Notes: generated from the letters alone by a model not told the origin. Shown: positions 34,578 to 45,677, counted from the stretch's first letter. The stretch is 61,500 nt of DNA from a bacterium (GCA_028278125.1 JANQEY010000120.1:1-61500); one strand, 5' to 3'. Program-made: numbers and translations.

Positions 34578-34939
34578 AGCACCTCCATGGATCGTTTCCC
34601 ATCCAGAATCATTTTTTCTACCAGACCATTGTATGAGTATTTCTCACGATTAAAGACGAATGACATCAGCATGGCAAGATTAACCCCGGAAATAACAGTC
34701 TGGTTGCCGTAAATTGCTGCATAAGAACGCAGAGTTGGTGCAGTTCCCGGGCAATCAGAAAAAATTATCCAGGGTTCGTCTTTGATTATAGCTTTTACTT
34801 TTTCGGTAATATCAGTCGCAGATAAACTTGAAGTTGCCAGTGATAATAACCTTGTATTGTCACCAACGATGCGAATAGTCTCTTCAACCAGGATTTTTCC
34901 GAAATCACCGTGGGTGACTACAAGCCCGCCGGTGATCAT
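34559..34939 (-). CDS. PTS mannose-family IIA component
   Basis: The 126-residue protein is a single IIA-Man domain. The phosphorylated His is in GGLVVTHGDFGKILVEE (His10) and the fold ends with SGVNLAMLMSF. It overlaps hprK by four bases and IIB by 19. The adjacent HPr kinase gene suggests the pair takes part in a regulatory PTS. Confidence 0.87.
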   Translation of the reverse strand: MITGGLVVTHGDFGKILVEETIRIVGDNTRLLSLATSSLSATDITEKVKAIIKDEPWIIFSDCPGTAPTLRSYAAIYGNQTVISGVNLAMLMSFVFNREKYSYNGLVEKMILDGKRSMEVLWPREK

Positions 34940-35946
34940 TCGAAATCCCGTATAAGATATCTTTTTACTCTCTGAAGATTAATTTTCTCAAGCTTACGTT
35001 TTTCAAGTTCTTGTGCAGCGTTAAAACCATAGACCTCAAGGTGAACGTTCAGCGCGATAACCTCAGCGATCATTGATATATTTTTACCAGGGAAGATTGG
35101 TAAACGAATCAACGGTATTTCGACTCCAAGAAAGCTGGTGGATTCATGATCGAGTCCAATTCTTTCCCACTCGACATTGTCATCCCACTCTTCAAGCCTG
35201 ACTTCAACCTCAACCCTCTTCTGGATTCGTACACCCCTGACACCAAACATTCTTCGTACATCAATAAGTCCAACCCCACGAACCTCAATCAGATGCCTGA
35301 TCATTTCAGGACTTGTACCCATCAGGACACCCTGCCCCTTTTTTTCTATCCTGACAACATCATCAGCGACAAGCCTGTGGCCTCTTTCAACAAGGTCGAG
35401 GGCGACTTCTGATTTCCCAATCCCACTGCGACCGGTAAAAAACATCCCGGTTCCATATACATCAACCAGAGATCCGTGCTCTGTTATATATGGCGCAAAA
35501 CGATCATCGAGGTATGCCGAAAGAAACTGAACCATATCAGTCGTGGTATAGTCCGTTGACAAGATCGGTATGGATTTTTTGTTTGCGATTTCCATCATTT
35601 CCGCGGGTGGTTCGTTGGAATTGGTAAAAATCAGGCAGGGTATATCAAAATCCATAATCGTCCTGATGGCTTTTGAACTCGCTTCTGCTGATAAACCGTT
35701 CAGATACTGTATCTCAGTGTTACCGAATACCTGTACTCTTTTGTAGGTAAACAACTCAAGGAATCCTGCCAGAGCCAGTCCGGGTCTGTGCAGTTCCTTC
35801 TCAGCAATTTCACGATCTAAACCTTTTTCACCAGCTATTATCGTAAGCTTCAGGTTTTCGCTGCTTTCATCAAGCAGTTCACTCACCTTGATATGGTTTA
35901 TCCGGAAACCCTTTTGTTTCTGTTCTTCGGTAAGTAGGGTTTTCAT
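34936..35946 (-). CDS. hprK: HPr kinase/phosphorylase
   Basis: The 336-residue enzyme phosphorylates and dephosphorylates a Ser of HPr to set carbon-source control. The P-loop is GRSGIGKSEVALDLVERGH in the C-terminal kinase domain, followed by VADDVVRI and the GVGLIDVRRMFGV helix. The N-terminal domain is also present. HPr and enzyme I are not in the window. It lies six bases after hpf and overlaps IIA. Confidence 0.95.
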   Translation of the reverse strand: MKTLLTEEQKQKGFRINHIKVSELLDESSENLKLTIIAGEKGLDREIAEKELHRPGLALAGFLELFTYKRVQVFGNTEIQYLNGLSAEASSKAIRTIMDFDIPCLIFTNSNEPPAEMMEIANKKSIPILSTDYTTTDMVQFLSAYLDDRFAPYITEHGSLVDVYGTGMFFTGRSGIGKSEVALDLVERGHRLVADDVVRIEKKGQGVLMGTSPEMIRHLIEVRGVGLIDVRRMFGVRGVRIQKRVEVEVRLEEWDDNVEWERIGLDHESTSFLGVEIPLIRLPIFPGKNISMIAEVIALNVHLEVYGFNAAQELEKRKLEKINLQRVKRYLIRDFE

Positions 35947-35952
35947 TGAATT

Positions 35953-36240
35953 CTACCGCTTGTATAGTTTGTCCTTATACTTTGAAAGCTGTTGCCTCAG
36001 CTTGTCCACTGCCGATTCCACGGCAATCTCGAACTTGTCTGCCATTTCTTTTGCGACCAGTGTCTGTTCCGGAACATTGACTTTCACAGTCGCTTCCTTC
36101 TTATCAAGTTTGCCGTCGAGGATAACATGAGCACTGATAATACGTGGAAAATATTTCTCAAGCCTTTTTAACTCTTTTACAGTACTTTTATGCAAAGTCT
36201 CACGTGCTTTAAAATGACGTGCCTCAACGGTAACATCCAT
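35953..36240 (-). CDS. hpf: Ribosome hibernation-promoting factor, short form
   Basis: This 95-residue HPF/YfiA-like protein starts MDVTVEARHFKARETL, with KLDKKEATVKVNVPEQTLVA and DKFEIAVESAVDKLRQQL. It lacks the long-form C-terminal domain. These proteins bind idle 30S subunits. It is followed by hprK after six bases, as commonly found in the FCB group. Confidence 0.9.
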   Translation of the reverse strand: MDVTVEARHFKARETLHKSTVKELKRLEKYFPRIISAHVILDGKLDKKEATVKVNVPEQTLVAKEMADKFEIAVESAVDKLRQQLSKYKDKLYKR

Positions 36241-36391
36241 GATAACCTCCTGAGGTTTTTAGTTTTATGCGGGTAAACTCACACTATATAAATGTGCGGT
36301 CTGTTAATGAATTCATTATTATAAATCGTACCAGGTCAATACCGTAATGTACATCTTGATAATTGAATTAGGGAGAAGATTCCTGATTTTT

Positions 36392-37300
36392 TTATTTTTT
36401 GTTGTGTTGCGCGCGAGGATGTTTCTGCCTGTAAACCTCTTTTAATCTTTCAGCGCTGACATGTGTATAGACCTGCGTAGATGACAGAGAAGCATGCCCC
36501 AACATTTCACCAACAGCGCTCAATTCCGCACCATGATCCAGGAGATGTGTAGCAAACGCGTGCCTGAGTGCATGAGGATGGTTTCCACTGAGCTGACCTG
36601 CTTTGATGAATGCTTTCTTTACGCTCTCGCGTGCTACCCTGGGATTCAGCCTCTTCCCTCTTTTACCGATAAACACTGATTGTTCAGACGGATTATCCAA
36701 CCACCTGGTACGGATTTTTAGCCATTTAGAAACCGCTGACTTCGCTTTTTCTCCCAAGGGAATTGTACGTTCCTTCCTCCTCTTACCCATTACTCGAAGG
36801 TATGAACGATTTAAGTCAATATCTTTAACATCTATGGACAATGCTTCACTCAACCTCAATCCACATCCGTAGAGTACTTCAATCAGGGCTCGGTCTCTAA
36901 AGGTTACTTCATCGTCCTTATCAATAATACGATCAAGAATATCTGCTAAAACCGCCTCAGTAGGAAGCTCGGGTAATTTTTTCTCCAATTTCGGGCCAAC
37001 AAGATCAGCTGCGGGAGAAGTCTCAAGCACTTCTTTTTCAACAAGATACTTAAAGAATCCCTTTAACGCTGACAGCTGTCGTTTTACTGATGCGCGGCTT
37101 TTTCCACGTGTGGATTGTTCACCAAGATACCTGCGTATCCAGCGGGATTTGATATCAGTTACATCCGGTTCATTGCCGATTATCGATTCAAGGTGGTTGA
37201 GGAAAGCGGAGATTTCCTGGTTATACCCGGTTATAGTATGTTCAGAAAGATCTCTTTCAGCCTGTAAATAATTAAGATAGGTGTCCAAATGCTCACGCAT
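36392..37300 (-). CDS. xerC: Tyrosine recombinase XerC/XerD
   Basis: The 302-residue site-specific recombinase has an N-terminal SAM-like domain (YLNYLQAERDLSEHTI) and a catalytic domain. Arg is in YGCGLRLSEAL, HALRHAFATHLL gives His and Arg, and LGHASLSSTQVYTHV gives His and the nucleophilic Tyr. Such proteins resolve chromosome dimers at dif. The gene starts inside the topA 3' end (8-base overlap). Whether it is XerC or XerD is not settled by sequence alone. Confidence 0.9.
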   Translation of the reverse strand: MREHLDTYLNYLQAERDLSEHTITGYNQEISAFLNHLESIIGNEPDVTDIKSRWIRRYLGEQSTRGKSRASVKRQLSALKGFFKYLVEKEVLETSPAADLVGPKLEKKLPELPTEAVLADILDRIIDKDDEVTFRDRALIEVLYGCGLRLSEALSIDVKDIDLNRSYLRVMGKRRKERTIPLGEKAKSAVSKWLKIRTRWLDNPSEQSVFIGKRGKRLNPRVARESVKKAFIKAGQLSGNHPHALRHAFATHLLDHGAELSAVGEMLGHASLSSTQVYTHVSAERLKEVYRQKHPRAQHNKK

Positions 37301-39695
37301 TCGGCTTTTCTCCGGTATTTTCAGTTGAGTCTACAGCATTCTCTGCTTCATACGGTTCTTTACTGTTACACTCCGGACACACCAGATTCTTTCCCTTGAT
37401 GGTTCTGATTGCATATCCACAGGAATTACACTCATTCAGCACCGGCATATCCCAGAACGCAACTTTGCACTTCTTTTCTTTCCAGTTAGTGCATGAATAG
37501 AATATTTTTCCCCGTCTTGTTCGTTTGGAGATTATAGTACCTCCACAACCTTCGCGCGGACACGGAATGTTCACATCAGGTAAATTATCCTTCTTCGCGC
37601 CAGGAGCTCCTTCTTCACCTGCTATTTTTTCGGTGTATTTACACTTTGGATAACGGCTGCACGAGATAAACTTGCCGTATCTTCCCTGCCGTATCAAAAG
37701 ATCACCCTCTTCGCAGGTTGGACAAGTGCGTCCAGTGGACTCGGGCTCCTGTTTCTCTTCAGCTTCACCGTTGATTTTTTCTGTGTACTTACATTTTGGG
37801 AAACGGTCGCAGGAAATAAACTTACCGAACCGGCCAAATCTTTCAACCAACTCTCCCTCGTCACACTGAGGACAGGAACGACCGGTTTTTATCATCGTCT
37901 CTTTTTTCAGCTCACTCTTACGTTCTTTGAATTTTTCGATATCCAGTTTAAATGGTTCCCAGAATTCCTGGACTGTTGAAACCCATGAACTTCCCTCCTC
38001 AACCTTATCCAGGGCTTCTTCCATTCTGGCCGTATATTCGACATTGAAGACATCGTTGAACTCTTTAACGAGAATTTTGTTGACAGTCCTACCCAGCTCT
38101 GTAGGGTGCAGTTTTTTCTTCTGCCGTTCTACGTACTTTCTATCAACCAGGGTACTGATAATCTGTGCATACGTAGAAGGTCGACCGATACCTTTCTCAT
38201 CCAATGCCTTCACCAGCATTGATTCACTGTAACGGTAGGGTGGTTGAGTAAATTTCTGTTCACTCTCAATTTTTGATAATTGCGTTTCAGCCCCAAGCTC
38301 AGGAACAGCGCCATCCTTGCTGATATTTTTAAAGAAGATATCGGGCAATTCCGTTCTCTCTTCATCCTCTTTTGCGTCCTCAGCAGCCATTTCACCCCAT
38401 AGCCGGTAAAAACCGGGGAACAACAGTTTTTTCCCGGTCGCCCGTAACAGGTAGCCGGGTACCTGGTTCTTGTTTTTAGAAGTGAGCCCTCCATTGTCAT
38501 CGACCGAAACTTCCACTGAAACACTTTCAAACTTTGCGTTAGCCATCTGGGTTGCCAGGAACCGATTCCAGATCAACTCGTATAGGCGGAACTGTTCCGG
38601 TTTCAGGAATTGTTTTACTTTTTTCGGCGTCCATTCGAAGCTTGTGGGACGTATGGCTTCATGAGCATCCTGTGACCGTCCCTTTTTACCGAACACCCTC
38701 GGTTTCGGGCTGAGATACTCATCCCCATATTCATGTTTGATATAGTCCCTTGCGGCATTAGTAGCAGTATCTGAAACTCGGAACGAATCTGTTCTCATAT
38801 AGGTAATCAGGCCAACTGAACCGGCATCACCAAGTTCAATACCTTCATACAACCTCTGTGCGACCGACATCGTTCGTTTAACGTTAAAATTCAAACGGCG
38901 GGCTGCTTCCTGCTGCAAAGTTGAAGTGATAAAGGGAGGCGGTACCTTTTGATCAACTATCCGTGACCTGATATCGAAAAGGCTTGCCGGTTTTGTTTTC
39001 AGGTCTTCTACAATTTTTCCGGCAAACTCACCATTATTTATTTTTGCCTCTTTGCCATCAATCTTTACCAGTTTCATCCGGAATGATGGAGTACCGTTTA
39101 ATGAAGATGCAGCGAAAATCTGCCAGTACTCTTCAGGGACAAATGCTTCAATTTCCTCTTCACGTTCAACAAGTATTCTCAAGGCGACCGATTGTACCCT
39201 ACCGGCGGATAATCCCCTGGCGATAACTTTCCATAACTGTTCGCTTACCAGGTATCCCACAAGCCTGTCCAGGATACGCCTTGCCTGCTGGGCATCTACC
39301 TTGTCCTTATCAATATCAATTGGATTTTCTACAGCCTGTTTGACCGCGTTTTTAGTGATCTCATTAAACATGACCCGTTTGATATTTCCCTGCACCTTGT
39401 TTAACAGGTAGGCGATGTGCCAGCCAATCGCTTCTCCTTCACGATCAGGGTCAGTCGCGATCAGGATCTCTTTCGCCTTTTCAGCAGCGTTCTTAAGGTC
39501 GGTTACAGTTTTTTTCTTATTAGGAATTACAACGTATTTCGGCTTGAACTCTTTTTTAATGTCAACTGCGAGTTCTTTATCGGGTAAATCACGCACATGC
39601 CCCATAGAAGCCTTGATACTGTAATCACTACCAAGGAATTTAGATAAAGTTTTAGCTTTTGCTGGAGATTCAACGATAACGAGCTTAGAAGCCAT
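37293..39695 (-). CDS. topA: DNA topoisomerase I
   Basis: The 800-residue type IA topoisomerase relaxes negative supercoils. It begins with a Toprim domain (KLVIVESPAKAKTLSKFLG), has the active Tyr in LITYMRTDSFRVS, and carries four C-terminal zinc fingers: CPQCDEGELVERFG, CPTCEEGDLLIRQG, CPREGCGGTIISKR and a final CNSCGYAIRTIKG...CPEC. Length and order are usual. It overlaps xerC by eight bases and heads the long minus-strand group. Confidence 0.96.
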   Translation of the reverse strand: MASKLVIVESPAKAKTLSKFLGSDYSIKASMGHVRDLPDKELAVDIKKEFKPKYVVIPNKKKTVTDLKNAAEKAKEILIATDPDREGEAIGWHIAYLLNKVQGNIKRVMFNEITKNAVKQAVENPIDIDKDKVDAQQARRILDRLVGYLVSEQLWKVIARGLSAGRVQSVALRILVEREEEIEAFVPEEYWQIFAASSLNGTPSFRMKLVKIDGKEAKINNGEFAGKIVEDLKTKPASLFDIRSRIVDQKVPPPFITSTLQQEAARRLNFNVKRTMSVAQRLYEGIELGDAGSVGLITYMRTDSFRVSDTATNAARDYIKHEYGDEYLSPKPRVFGKKGRSQDAHEAIRPTSFEWTPKKVKQFLKPEQFRLYELIWNRFLATQMANAKFESVSVEVSVDDNGGLTSKNKNQVPGYLLRATGKKLLFPGFYRLWGEMAAEDAKEDEERTELPDIFFKNISKDGAVPELGAETQLSKIESEQKFTQPPYRYSESMLVKALDEKGIGRPSTYAQIISTLVDRKYVERQKKKLHPTELGRTVNKILVKEFNDVFNVEYTARMEEALDKVEEGSSWVSTVQEFWEPFKLDIEKFKERKSELKKETMIKTGRSCPQCDEGELVERFGRFGKFISCDRFPKCKYTEKINGEAEEKQEPESTGRTCPTCEEGDLLIRQGRYGKFISCSRYPKCKYTEKIAGEEGAPGAKKDNLPDVNIPCPREGCGGTIISKRTRRGKIFYSCTNWKEKKCKVAFWDMPVLNECNSCGYAIRTIKGKNLVCPECNSKEPYEAENAVDSTENTGEKPNA

Positions 39696-40068
39696 AGTCT
39701 GGAACCAATCAATATTTATTTATAAGATTCACACATGATCCTGCCGAATTTGCAGGATGGTAAAGATAATATCCAAAACCCAATAAGGGTATTGCTGAAA
39801 ACTAATATTCAAACTTAAGAGATCAAAAGCTCAAAATCTAAAAGCTCCATTTCTAAGAGTAACCCGTAGTCATCCAAAAACCTTATGAAATGATTGGTAT
39901 AACAATATAGTTTCAAAATGTTGTTTATAATTACTATGAACAACAACAACTATATCAAAAGGATGCTCCCTACTCATTGAATAACTGATGATTCGGGTTA
40001 TAGTTTATAGTATACCTGCATGAAAAACATTTGAAAAAAATTGTCCTGCGTTACTTCAGGGAGGGGAA
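39696..40068. other. Gene-free gap with a promoter-like motif
   Basis: This 373-base AT-rich stretch between divergent topA and the glycosyltransferase-like gene holds no gene, tRNA or repeat that I can see. The only notable element is TTATAGTTTATAGTAT at 39999-40014, 55 bases before the GTG of the downstream gene; the same 16 bases recur at 54043-54058. Promoters for topA must lie here also. Confidence 0.5.
39999..40014 (+). promoter_or_regulatory. Candidate promoter/operator motif, copy 1
   Basis: TTATAGTTTATAGTAT is identical to 54043-54058. Both precede plus-strand genes for membrane or secreted products, at 55 and 118 bases from the start codon. A sigma factor's -10 region or an operator half-site are possibilities; both are inference. 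Confidence 0.3.
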
Positions 40069-41748
40069 GTGGTACAAGAACAGGCAACAAAACTCCACAA
40101 GAACAGATCAATTTCTCTACCCCTACTTGTGTCAATTTCCTTTTTCCTGCTCTTTTGCCTGGTGAACCTGTTAATTTGCTGGAAACCTGATATTCCAGGT
40201 CATTTGTATTGCTTTGATGATCCCTACATCCATCTCTCGATAGCATCTAACCTTGTTAATAATGGATCATGGTCTCTGGCAGACAATATCTTCAATTCCG
40301 CCAGTTCTTCGCCAATCTGGACACTGCTCCTCGCATTTATCGGTCTGGTTACAGGCCACTATTTGACTATACCATTGATTCTGAATATTATTGCAGCAGT
40401 CCTGTTACTTTGGTTCGTTGACTGGGTATTGCGAAAAGAGAATATCAAAGCTTCGTTTAGAACAATCATTCTCTTTTTTATCATATTTTTAACACCACTA
40501 CCAATGCTTGTTTTCTGCGGAATGGAGCACATTTTACATGCTCTGTTGTGTGTAATTTTTCTCATCCTGTTATCGATCGACATTTCCCAGGGAAATAATA
40601 AACCAGGCAAGGAACATGAGCTTGTAGATAATATCAGCACATTATTTAATTCGCGGCTGAGATTAGCATTGATATACATCATTGCCCTCGTTCTGCCGGT
40701 TGTCCGTTATGAAAATTTGACCCTGCTTTTCACAGCGGTTGTATTGTATATACTTAGAAAAAGGTTGTCTTCGGCAGCAATTCTTTTCTGCGTATCAATG
40801 ATTCTTCCGGTTATTTATGGCTGGATATCAATTGACCAGGGACATTTCGCGCTGCCTGTCAGTGTGCTGGTAAAAACCAGCGGCGATCATCTCAGTTCTC
40901 CCGCAACATTCTTCCATTTTAGAATCGCCGACTCCCTGAAAGTTTCCATTCATACATTTTTAGCAGTAGCAGTCCTGGCAGGATCATACCTGAGATTCAA
41001 AGAATCAAAACCTGGATGGGATTTTCGCGGAGTAATTGGAATACTATATGTAATTACCTGTCTCGTTCATCTTGTTTTCAGCATTTACAACTGGATGTAT
41101 CGACATGATGCATACTTGATCGTATTGGGTATTTTAGCGTTGTTACTGGTATTCAACAGGTTGAATCTGCAAGAGTTTAAGAATTATCGTCCAAATCCCA
41201 AGCATATTCCTCAGTTAATCATACTATTCTTAATGCTGTATATCATCAGCCCCGCACTTAACGATGCCAAAACAAGGATTAAACAAAATTTCCTGGTACC
41301 AACTGCCGTTGGTAATATTCAGCAGCAACAGGTACAGATGGGAACCTTCCTGGGTAAATATTATCCAGACGAAATGATTGCAATAAATGATATCGGTGCA
41401 GTGTCGTGGATGACAGATGTAAGCATTTTTGATTGTTTTGGACTGGATGAACTGGAAGTTGCAAAGTCCATGATATCCGGGACTTATAGTAAACAGGTTA
41501 TGTTTGAATTGGCTGATGAATCTGGCGCAACAATCGCGCTGATTCATGAAGAGTATTTTATTGAATGTGGTGGAGTTCCGGAAGAGTGGATAAAACTTGG
41601 TGAATGGGAAATAAAAAACGCGATTTATTGCGCACCTGTTGTAAGTATCTTCGCACTTAATGAAAATGAAGTCTCCAAGCTACAGTCAGCTTTGAATGAT
41701 TATTCAGATTCGCTGCCTGAGGAATTAGTTCAGAGATATTTTTATTAG
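40069..41748 (+). CDS. Polytopic membrane glycosyltransferase-like protein
   Basis: The 559-residue inner-membrane protein has about ten spans. The first loop carries FDDPYIHLSIASNLVNNGSW, resembling the acidic motif of GT-C glycosyltransferases that use lipid-linked sugars. A hydrophilic C-terminal domain of about 140 residues follows. The GTG start is preceded by an AGGGAGGGG ribosome site. It is a single-gene unit. The sugar and acceptor are unknown, and no matching family name is claimed. Confidence 0.6.
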   Translation: MVQEQATKLHKNRSISLPLLVSISFFLLFCLVNLLICWKPDIPGHLYCFDDPYIHLSIASNLVNNGSWSLADNIFNSASSSPIWTLLLAFIGLVTGHYLTIPLILNIIAAVLLLWFVDWVLRKENIKASFRTIILFFIIFLTPLPMLVFCGMEHILHALLCVIFLILLSIDISQGNNKPGKEHELVDNISTLFNSRLRLALIYIIALVLPVVRYENLTLLFTAVVLYILRKRLSSAAILFCVSMILPVIYGWISIDQGHFALPVSVLVKTSGDHLSSPATFFHFRIADSLKVSIHTFLAVAVLAGSYLRFKESKPGWDFRGVIGILYVITCLVHLVFSIYNWMYRHDAYLIVLGILALLLVFNRLNLQEFKNYRPNPKHIPQLIILFLMLYIISPALNDAKTRIKQNFLVPTAVGNIQQQQVQMGTFLGKYYPDEMIAINDIGAVSWMTDVSIFDCFGLDELEVAKSMISGTYSKQVMFELADESGATIALIHEEYFIECGGVPEEWIKLGEWEIKNAIYCAPVVSIFALNENEVSKLQSALNDYSDSLPEELVQRYFY

Positions 41749-41854
41749 TGGAAATCTTTTCACTTGGAGTATTGAAAGGAGATAGATAAAGCCCAAAGTT
41801 ATAAACAGAATAAAGTGATTAGAAAGATTGATCTTTTAAGCCTTTAAAATCAAA

Positions 41855-41888
41855 CGACACTGGATTCCAGCTTTCGCTGGAATGACAC
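41855..41888. repeat. Short dispersed palindromic repeat
   Basis: GACACTGGATTCCAGCTTTC then GCTGGAATGACAC forms a TTCCAGC/GCTGGAA stem. It belongs to the same family as 1155-1187 and 1273-1307. It lies in the 251-base gap between the glycosyltransferase-like gene and the terminator of smg. Confidence 0.7.
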
Positions 41889-41944
41889 AATAGAAATGAT
41901 CATAGAATCTTGACATCTGCAATTCTTTAATGATACATCTACTA

Positions 41945-41974
41945 ACTAAAAAATCCCCCTTCGCAGGGGGATTT
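41945..41974 (-). terminator. Rho-independent terminator after smg
   Basis: AAATCCCCCT (41951-41960) pairs with AGGGGGATTT (41965-41974) around TCGC; on the minus strand TTTTAGTT follows. It ends the secA-smg transcript. Confidence 0.85.
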
Positions 41975-41999
41975 AAGTACCGAAAATTTTTATATGACG

Positions 42000-42491
42000 T
42001 TAATGAATCGTATTTGAATAGGGGATAAAATGCATTGCTGTACCACCCTCGGCTTGTGATCCACCTTCGAACAGGTGTGAATGGACGATCAGGTGAATCT
42101 CTTCAGCGTCAAGAGGACCTCCAAACGCCATTGCCCGTTCAATAATCCGTTCAGTGTCTTCAGCGCTTATCATTCCGATAGATAACATTTCCAGAAGCGC
42201 TCCATACGCGTCGGGTTGAATTACAGCCTTCTCAGCAGGATGAAGTACCCTGAAAGATGTTTTAGCGGAATCGGCCTTATAGAGAATGTCAGAAGGATTG
42301 ACACCATCAAGCCTGGAGAAAACCCATGAAATCGCAGCATTTATTTCATTTTCAGTATAACCCTGGCGGATGAGGTCATCACTCAGGATTTCCACGTCCT
42401 CAAGTTGCAAATGCTGCTCGCGAATCTCTTTCAAAAGCTGCATAACAAGCCCCACAACCCTTTGAGGGGCAAAAGCTTCGTCTTCTCTCAT
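42000..42491 (-). CDS. smg: DUF494/Smg-family protein
   Basis: The 163-residue protein fits the Smg family, with VVGLVMQLLKEI at the start, LSDDLIRQGYTENEINAAISWVFSRL in the middle and FRVLHPAEKAVI late. The role of Smg is not well known. It begins three bases after the secA stop and is the last gene before the terminator at 41945. Confidence 0.85.
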   Translation of the reverse strand: MREDEAFAPQRVVGLVMQLLKEIREQHLQLEDVEILSDDLIRQGYTENEINAAISWVFSRLDGVNPSDILYKADSAKTSFRVLHPAEKAVIQPDAYGALLEMLSIGMISAEDTERIIERAMAFGGPLDAEEIHLIVHSHLFEGGSQAEGGTAMHFIPYSNTIH

Positions 42492-42494
42492 CAG

Positions 42495-45400
42495 TTACCT
42501 ACCATGACAATGCTTGTATTTTTTCCCGCTGCCACATGGACAGGGCGTATTCCTGTTAACCTTTGGAACTTCTCTTCGAACCGGCTGTTTTTTCCCAGCT
42601 TGAGCACCAGGCTGTGGTTGTTGAGCTCCAGCTTGGCCAACCATTTGCGGTGCCCTGGCTCTGCTTGCCGCACCGGCATCATCTTTAATTTCCCTTGCTG
42701 CCAGTGGCTGCTGGATTGACGGTGCTGCCTGATCTACCCTTATTTGCGCTGTTAAAATAGCCCTCAAACTATTTGTAGCGATCCTGCCGAGCATCTCCTC
42801 GAAGGCTGCAAGACCTTCACGTTTATACTCGACCAGGGGATCTCTTTGAGCGTAGGATCTTAATCCGATCCCCTCTTTCAGATGGTCCATCTCGTAGAGA
42901 TGATCCATCCATTCCCGGTCGACTGTGCGAAGGACACTGTAGCGCATCAATTTTTCATACAGCTCCTCGCCCAGCGCTTCTTCGCGTCTTTTAAGAACCT
43001 CGTGAGCATCATCAAGAAGTTTTTGCTCAAGCTCATCGAGTGGAATGCTCTCTTTATCCTCATCGGTAAGATGCAGGTCTATCATAAGTGTACGCAAGAG
43101 AGAACTTTGTAATCCCTCCAAATCCCAGGCATAAGGTCCTGTTTTAGGATCACAATGGGAATCAAGGGTTATTTCAATGAACTCCTCGAGCAGATTTTCC
43201 ACTTCCTGCCGTATATCCCCGGTGAGGGCTGCACGGCGACGATTGTATACAACCTCCCTCTGGACGTTCATTACATCGTCATATTTAAGGAGATGTTCAC
43301 GGATACTAAAATTATGCTGTTCAACTCTCTTCTGAGCTTTTTCAATGGCCTTGGTTACCATTGAGTGGGTAATTACCTCACCCTCCTGTATTCCCAGGGT
43401 ATCCATTATCTTCCCGATACGTTCTCCACCAAACAGACGCATCAGGTCGTCTTCAATACTGAGATAAAACCTTGAAAGGCCCGGATCACCCTGCCTTCCA
43501 CTACGTCCACGCAGCTGGCGGTCGATTCTTCTCGCTTCATGTCGTTCGGTGCCGATGATCTGTAGACCACCCGGTTGTATCTCCGGATCAATCCCGTATG
43601 TGTCAATATGTCTTTGTTTTAAATCGGGATTCTGTTTCATCCGCATAGTGATAATTCCATCTTCACCATGCGCATCAGCGATTTCAGGGGCGATTTTTAT
43701 GTCGGTACCACGTCCCGCCATGTTTGTTGCTATTGTAACTGCCCCGGGACGACCGGCCCTGGTGACAATCTCAGCTTCTTTCTGGTGGTGCTTGGCGTTC
43801 AATACCTGTATATGATCCTTTAATTTGCGACCATCTATTTTCCGCGTTCCAAGCATACGATTGATCAATTCGCTGGTATCCACAGATGTAGTACCTACCA
43901 GGGTGGGTAATCCCAACTCGTGTAAACGGATAATTTCATCAATTATTGCGGAATATTTTTCCCTCTGGGTTCTGAAAATTTCATCTTCCAGGTCAGCCCG
44001 TGAAATATCTCTGTTTGTCGGAATGACGGAAACTTCAAGATTGTAGATTTTGAAAAATTCATCTTCCTCGGTCTCAGCAGTACCGGTCATTCCCGCAAGT
44101 TTTCCGTATAGACGAAAATAGTTCTGGAGGGTAATAGTAGCGATGGTCTGCGTTTCCGCCTCGACCTTCACCCCTTCTTTAGCTTCGATAGCCTGGTGCA
44201 GACCGTCAGAATAACGACGGCCATACATAATTCTGCCGGTGAACTCGTCAACAATCTGTACCTTGTTATTTTCGATAACATATTCTTCATCTTTTTCGTA
44301 GAGTGAATGGGCTCGAAGTAACTGAGATATAGAATGAATTATCCCACTGCGTTCGGACAACTCCTGCTCAGCCTTGGATTTCTTTTCCCTTTTTTCCGTA
44401 TCGCTTAGTGACGAATCGTTATCTATATCCACAAACATGTCGGCAAGATCGGGCAGAGTGAAAAAGTCTGTCTTCTCACCTACTATCTTTGCCAGTTCCT
44501 CACGTCCCTTGTCCGTCAAATCTATTGTGTGCGCTTTTTCGTCGATTACAAAGAAGAGGTCTTCATCAAGTTCATGAGCTCGTTTTTCGCGAATGAATTG
44601 ATCTTCAACGGTCTGAGCCAATTGTTTTCTTCCGGGTTCACCGTAGATTTTCAGCAATCGTTTGTGTTTTGGCGCACCTTTGGAAGCCTGGTAAAGTTTA
44701 ATGCCGGCTTCAAATTCTTTTGATCTGTCAGGCGCCTCATCAATCTCCTTGATAAGTTTCTCTGCTTCTGACATCAATGATGCCACATAATCCCTCTGTC
44801 TATGAACAAGACGTTTTACATCCGGATTCCATTTATTAAAATCACCTTCACTGGACCTTGGAACCGGTCCGGCTATGATCAATGGCGTCCTCGCTTCATC
44901 TATCAGGACACTGTCAACCTCGTCGACAATTGCGTAGTGATGCCCTCTCTGAACCATATTCAGGGGATCAACGGCCATGTTATCACGCAGATAATCAAAA
45001 CCGAACTCGTTGTTTGTTCCATAGGTTATATCGCAGGCATATTGCTGTTTACGTTCGGGTGGTGGCATCTGCGAAAGGATAGTTCCTGTGGTTAATCCGA
45101 GGAAGCTGTATATCTGTCCCATCCATTCAGCGTCACGTCTGGCAAGGTAATCATTTACTGTTACAAGGTGAGCACCTCCACCGGCTAGGGCATTCAAATA
45201 CAACGGCATTGTCGCGACAAGTGTTTTACCTTCACCGGTCGCCATTTCCGCAATCTTCCCGCGATGAAGCATCACTCCACCAATCAACTGGACCTCGAAT
45301 GGAATCATGTCCCATTTCATTTCCATGTCGGCGACTGTAAAAGTATGCCCTGATTCCTTCATCCTGCGACAGGCATCTTTTACAACAGCAAATGCTTCAG

Positions 45401-45677
45401 GAAGAAGATCATCAAGGACACTTTGCAGCTCTTTTACTTCGTTTTTGTTGGCCTTTTTCTCACGTTCAGGATCGTGTTGTTCTATTCCTTCATAGGGATC
45501 AAAGCCTTCCATCTCTTTCCTGATACGATCACGGAACTGATCCGTTTTCGCCCTGAGTTCATCATCAGACAAACTCTTGAGCGATTCGTAAGCCCGGTTA
45601 ATTTCATCAACCAATGGTTGAGTCTTCTTTATCACCCGATCGTGGCGTGTACCAAATATTTTTTCAAGAAAGTTCAT
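42495..45677 (-). CDS. secA: Preprotein translocase ATPase SecA
   Basis: The 1060-residue ATPase drives proteins through SecYEG. The Walker A motif is [39 protein letters not shown] sequence is present ([16 protein letters not shown]), and the C-terminal zinc tail is [16 protein letters not shown]. It is longer than E. coli SecA (901 residues) because of an insertion of about 150 residues near residues 260-420, as in many FCB SecA proteins. It is followed by smg. Confidence 0.96.
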   Translation of the reverse strand: MNFLEKIFGTRHDRVIKKTQPLVDEINRAYESLKSLSDDELRAKTDQFRDRIRKEMEGFDPYEGIEQHDPEREKKANKNEVKELQSVLDDLLPEAFAVVKDACRRMKESGHTFTVADMEMKWDMIPFEVQLIGGVMLHRGKIAEMATGEGKTLVATMPLYLNALAGGGAHLVTVNDYLARRDAEWMGQIYSFLGLTTGTILSQMPPPERKQQYACDITYGTNNEFGFDYLRDNMAVDPLNMVQRGHHYAIVDEVDSVLIDEARTPLIIAGPVPRSSEGDFNKWNPDVKRLVHRQRDYVASLMSEAEKLIKEIDEAPDRSKEFEAGIKLYQASKGAPKHKRLLKIYGEPGRKQLAQTVEDQFIREKRAHELDEDLFFVIDEKAHTIDLTDKGREELAKIVGEKTDFFTLPDLADMFVDIDNDSSLSDTEKREKKSKAEQELSERSGIIHSISQLLRAHSLYEKDEEYVIENNKVQIVDEFTGRIMYGRRYSDGLHQAIEAKEGVKVEAETQTIATITLQNYFRLYGKLAGMTGTAETEEDEFFKIYNLEVSVIPTNRDISRADLEDEIFRTQREKYSAIIDEIIRLHELGLPTLVGTTSVDTSELINRMLGTRKIDGRKLKDHIQVLNAKHHQKEAEIVTRAGRPGAVTIATNMAGRGTDIKIAPEIADAHGEDGIITMRMKQNPDLKQRHIDTYGIDPEIQPGGLQIIGTERHEARRIDRQLRGRSGRQGDPGLSRFYLSIEDDLMRLFGGERIGKIMDTLGIQEGEVITHSMVTKAIEKAQKRVEQHNFSIREHLLKYDDVMNVQREVVYNRRRAALTGDIRQEVENLLEEFIEITLDSHCDPKTGPYAWDLEGLQSSLLRTLMIDLHLTDEDKESIPLDELEQKLLDDAHEVLKRREEALGEELYEKLMRYSVLRTVDREWMDHLYEMDHLKEGIGLRSYAQRDPLVEYKREGLAAFEEMLGRIATNSLRAILTAQIRVDQAAPSIQQPLAAREIKDDAGAASRARAPQMVGQAGAQQPQPGAQAGKKQPVRREVPKVNRNTPCPCGSGKKYKHCHGR

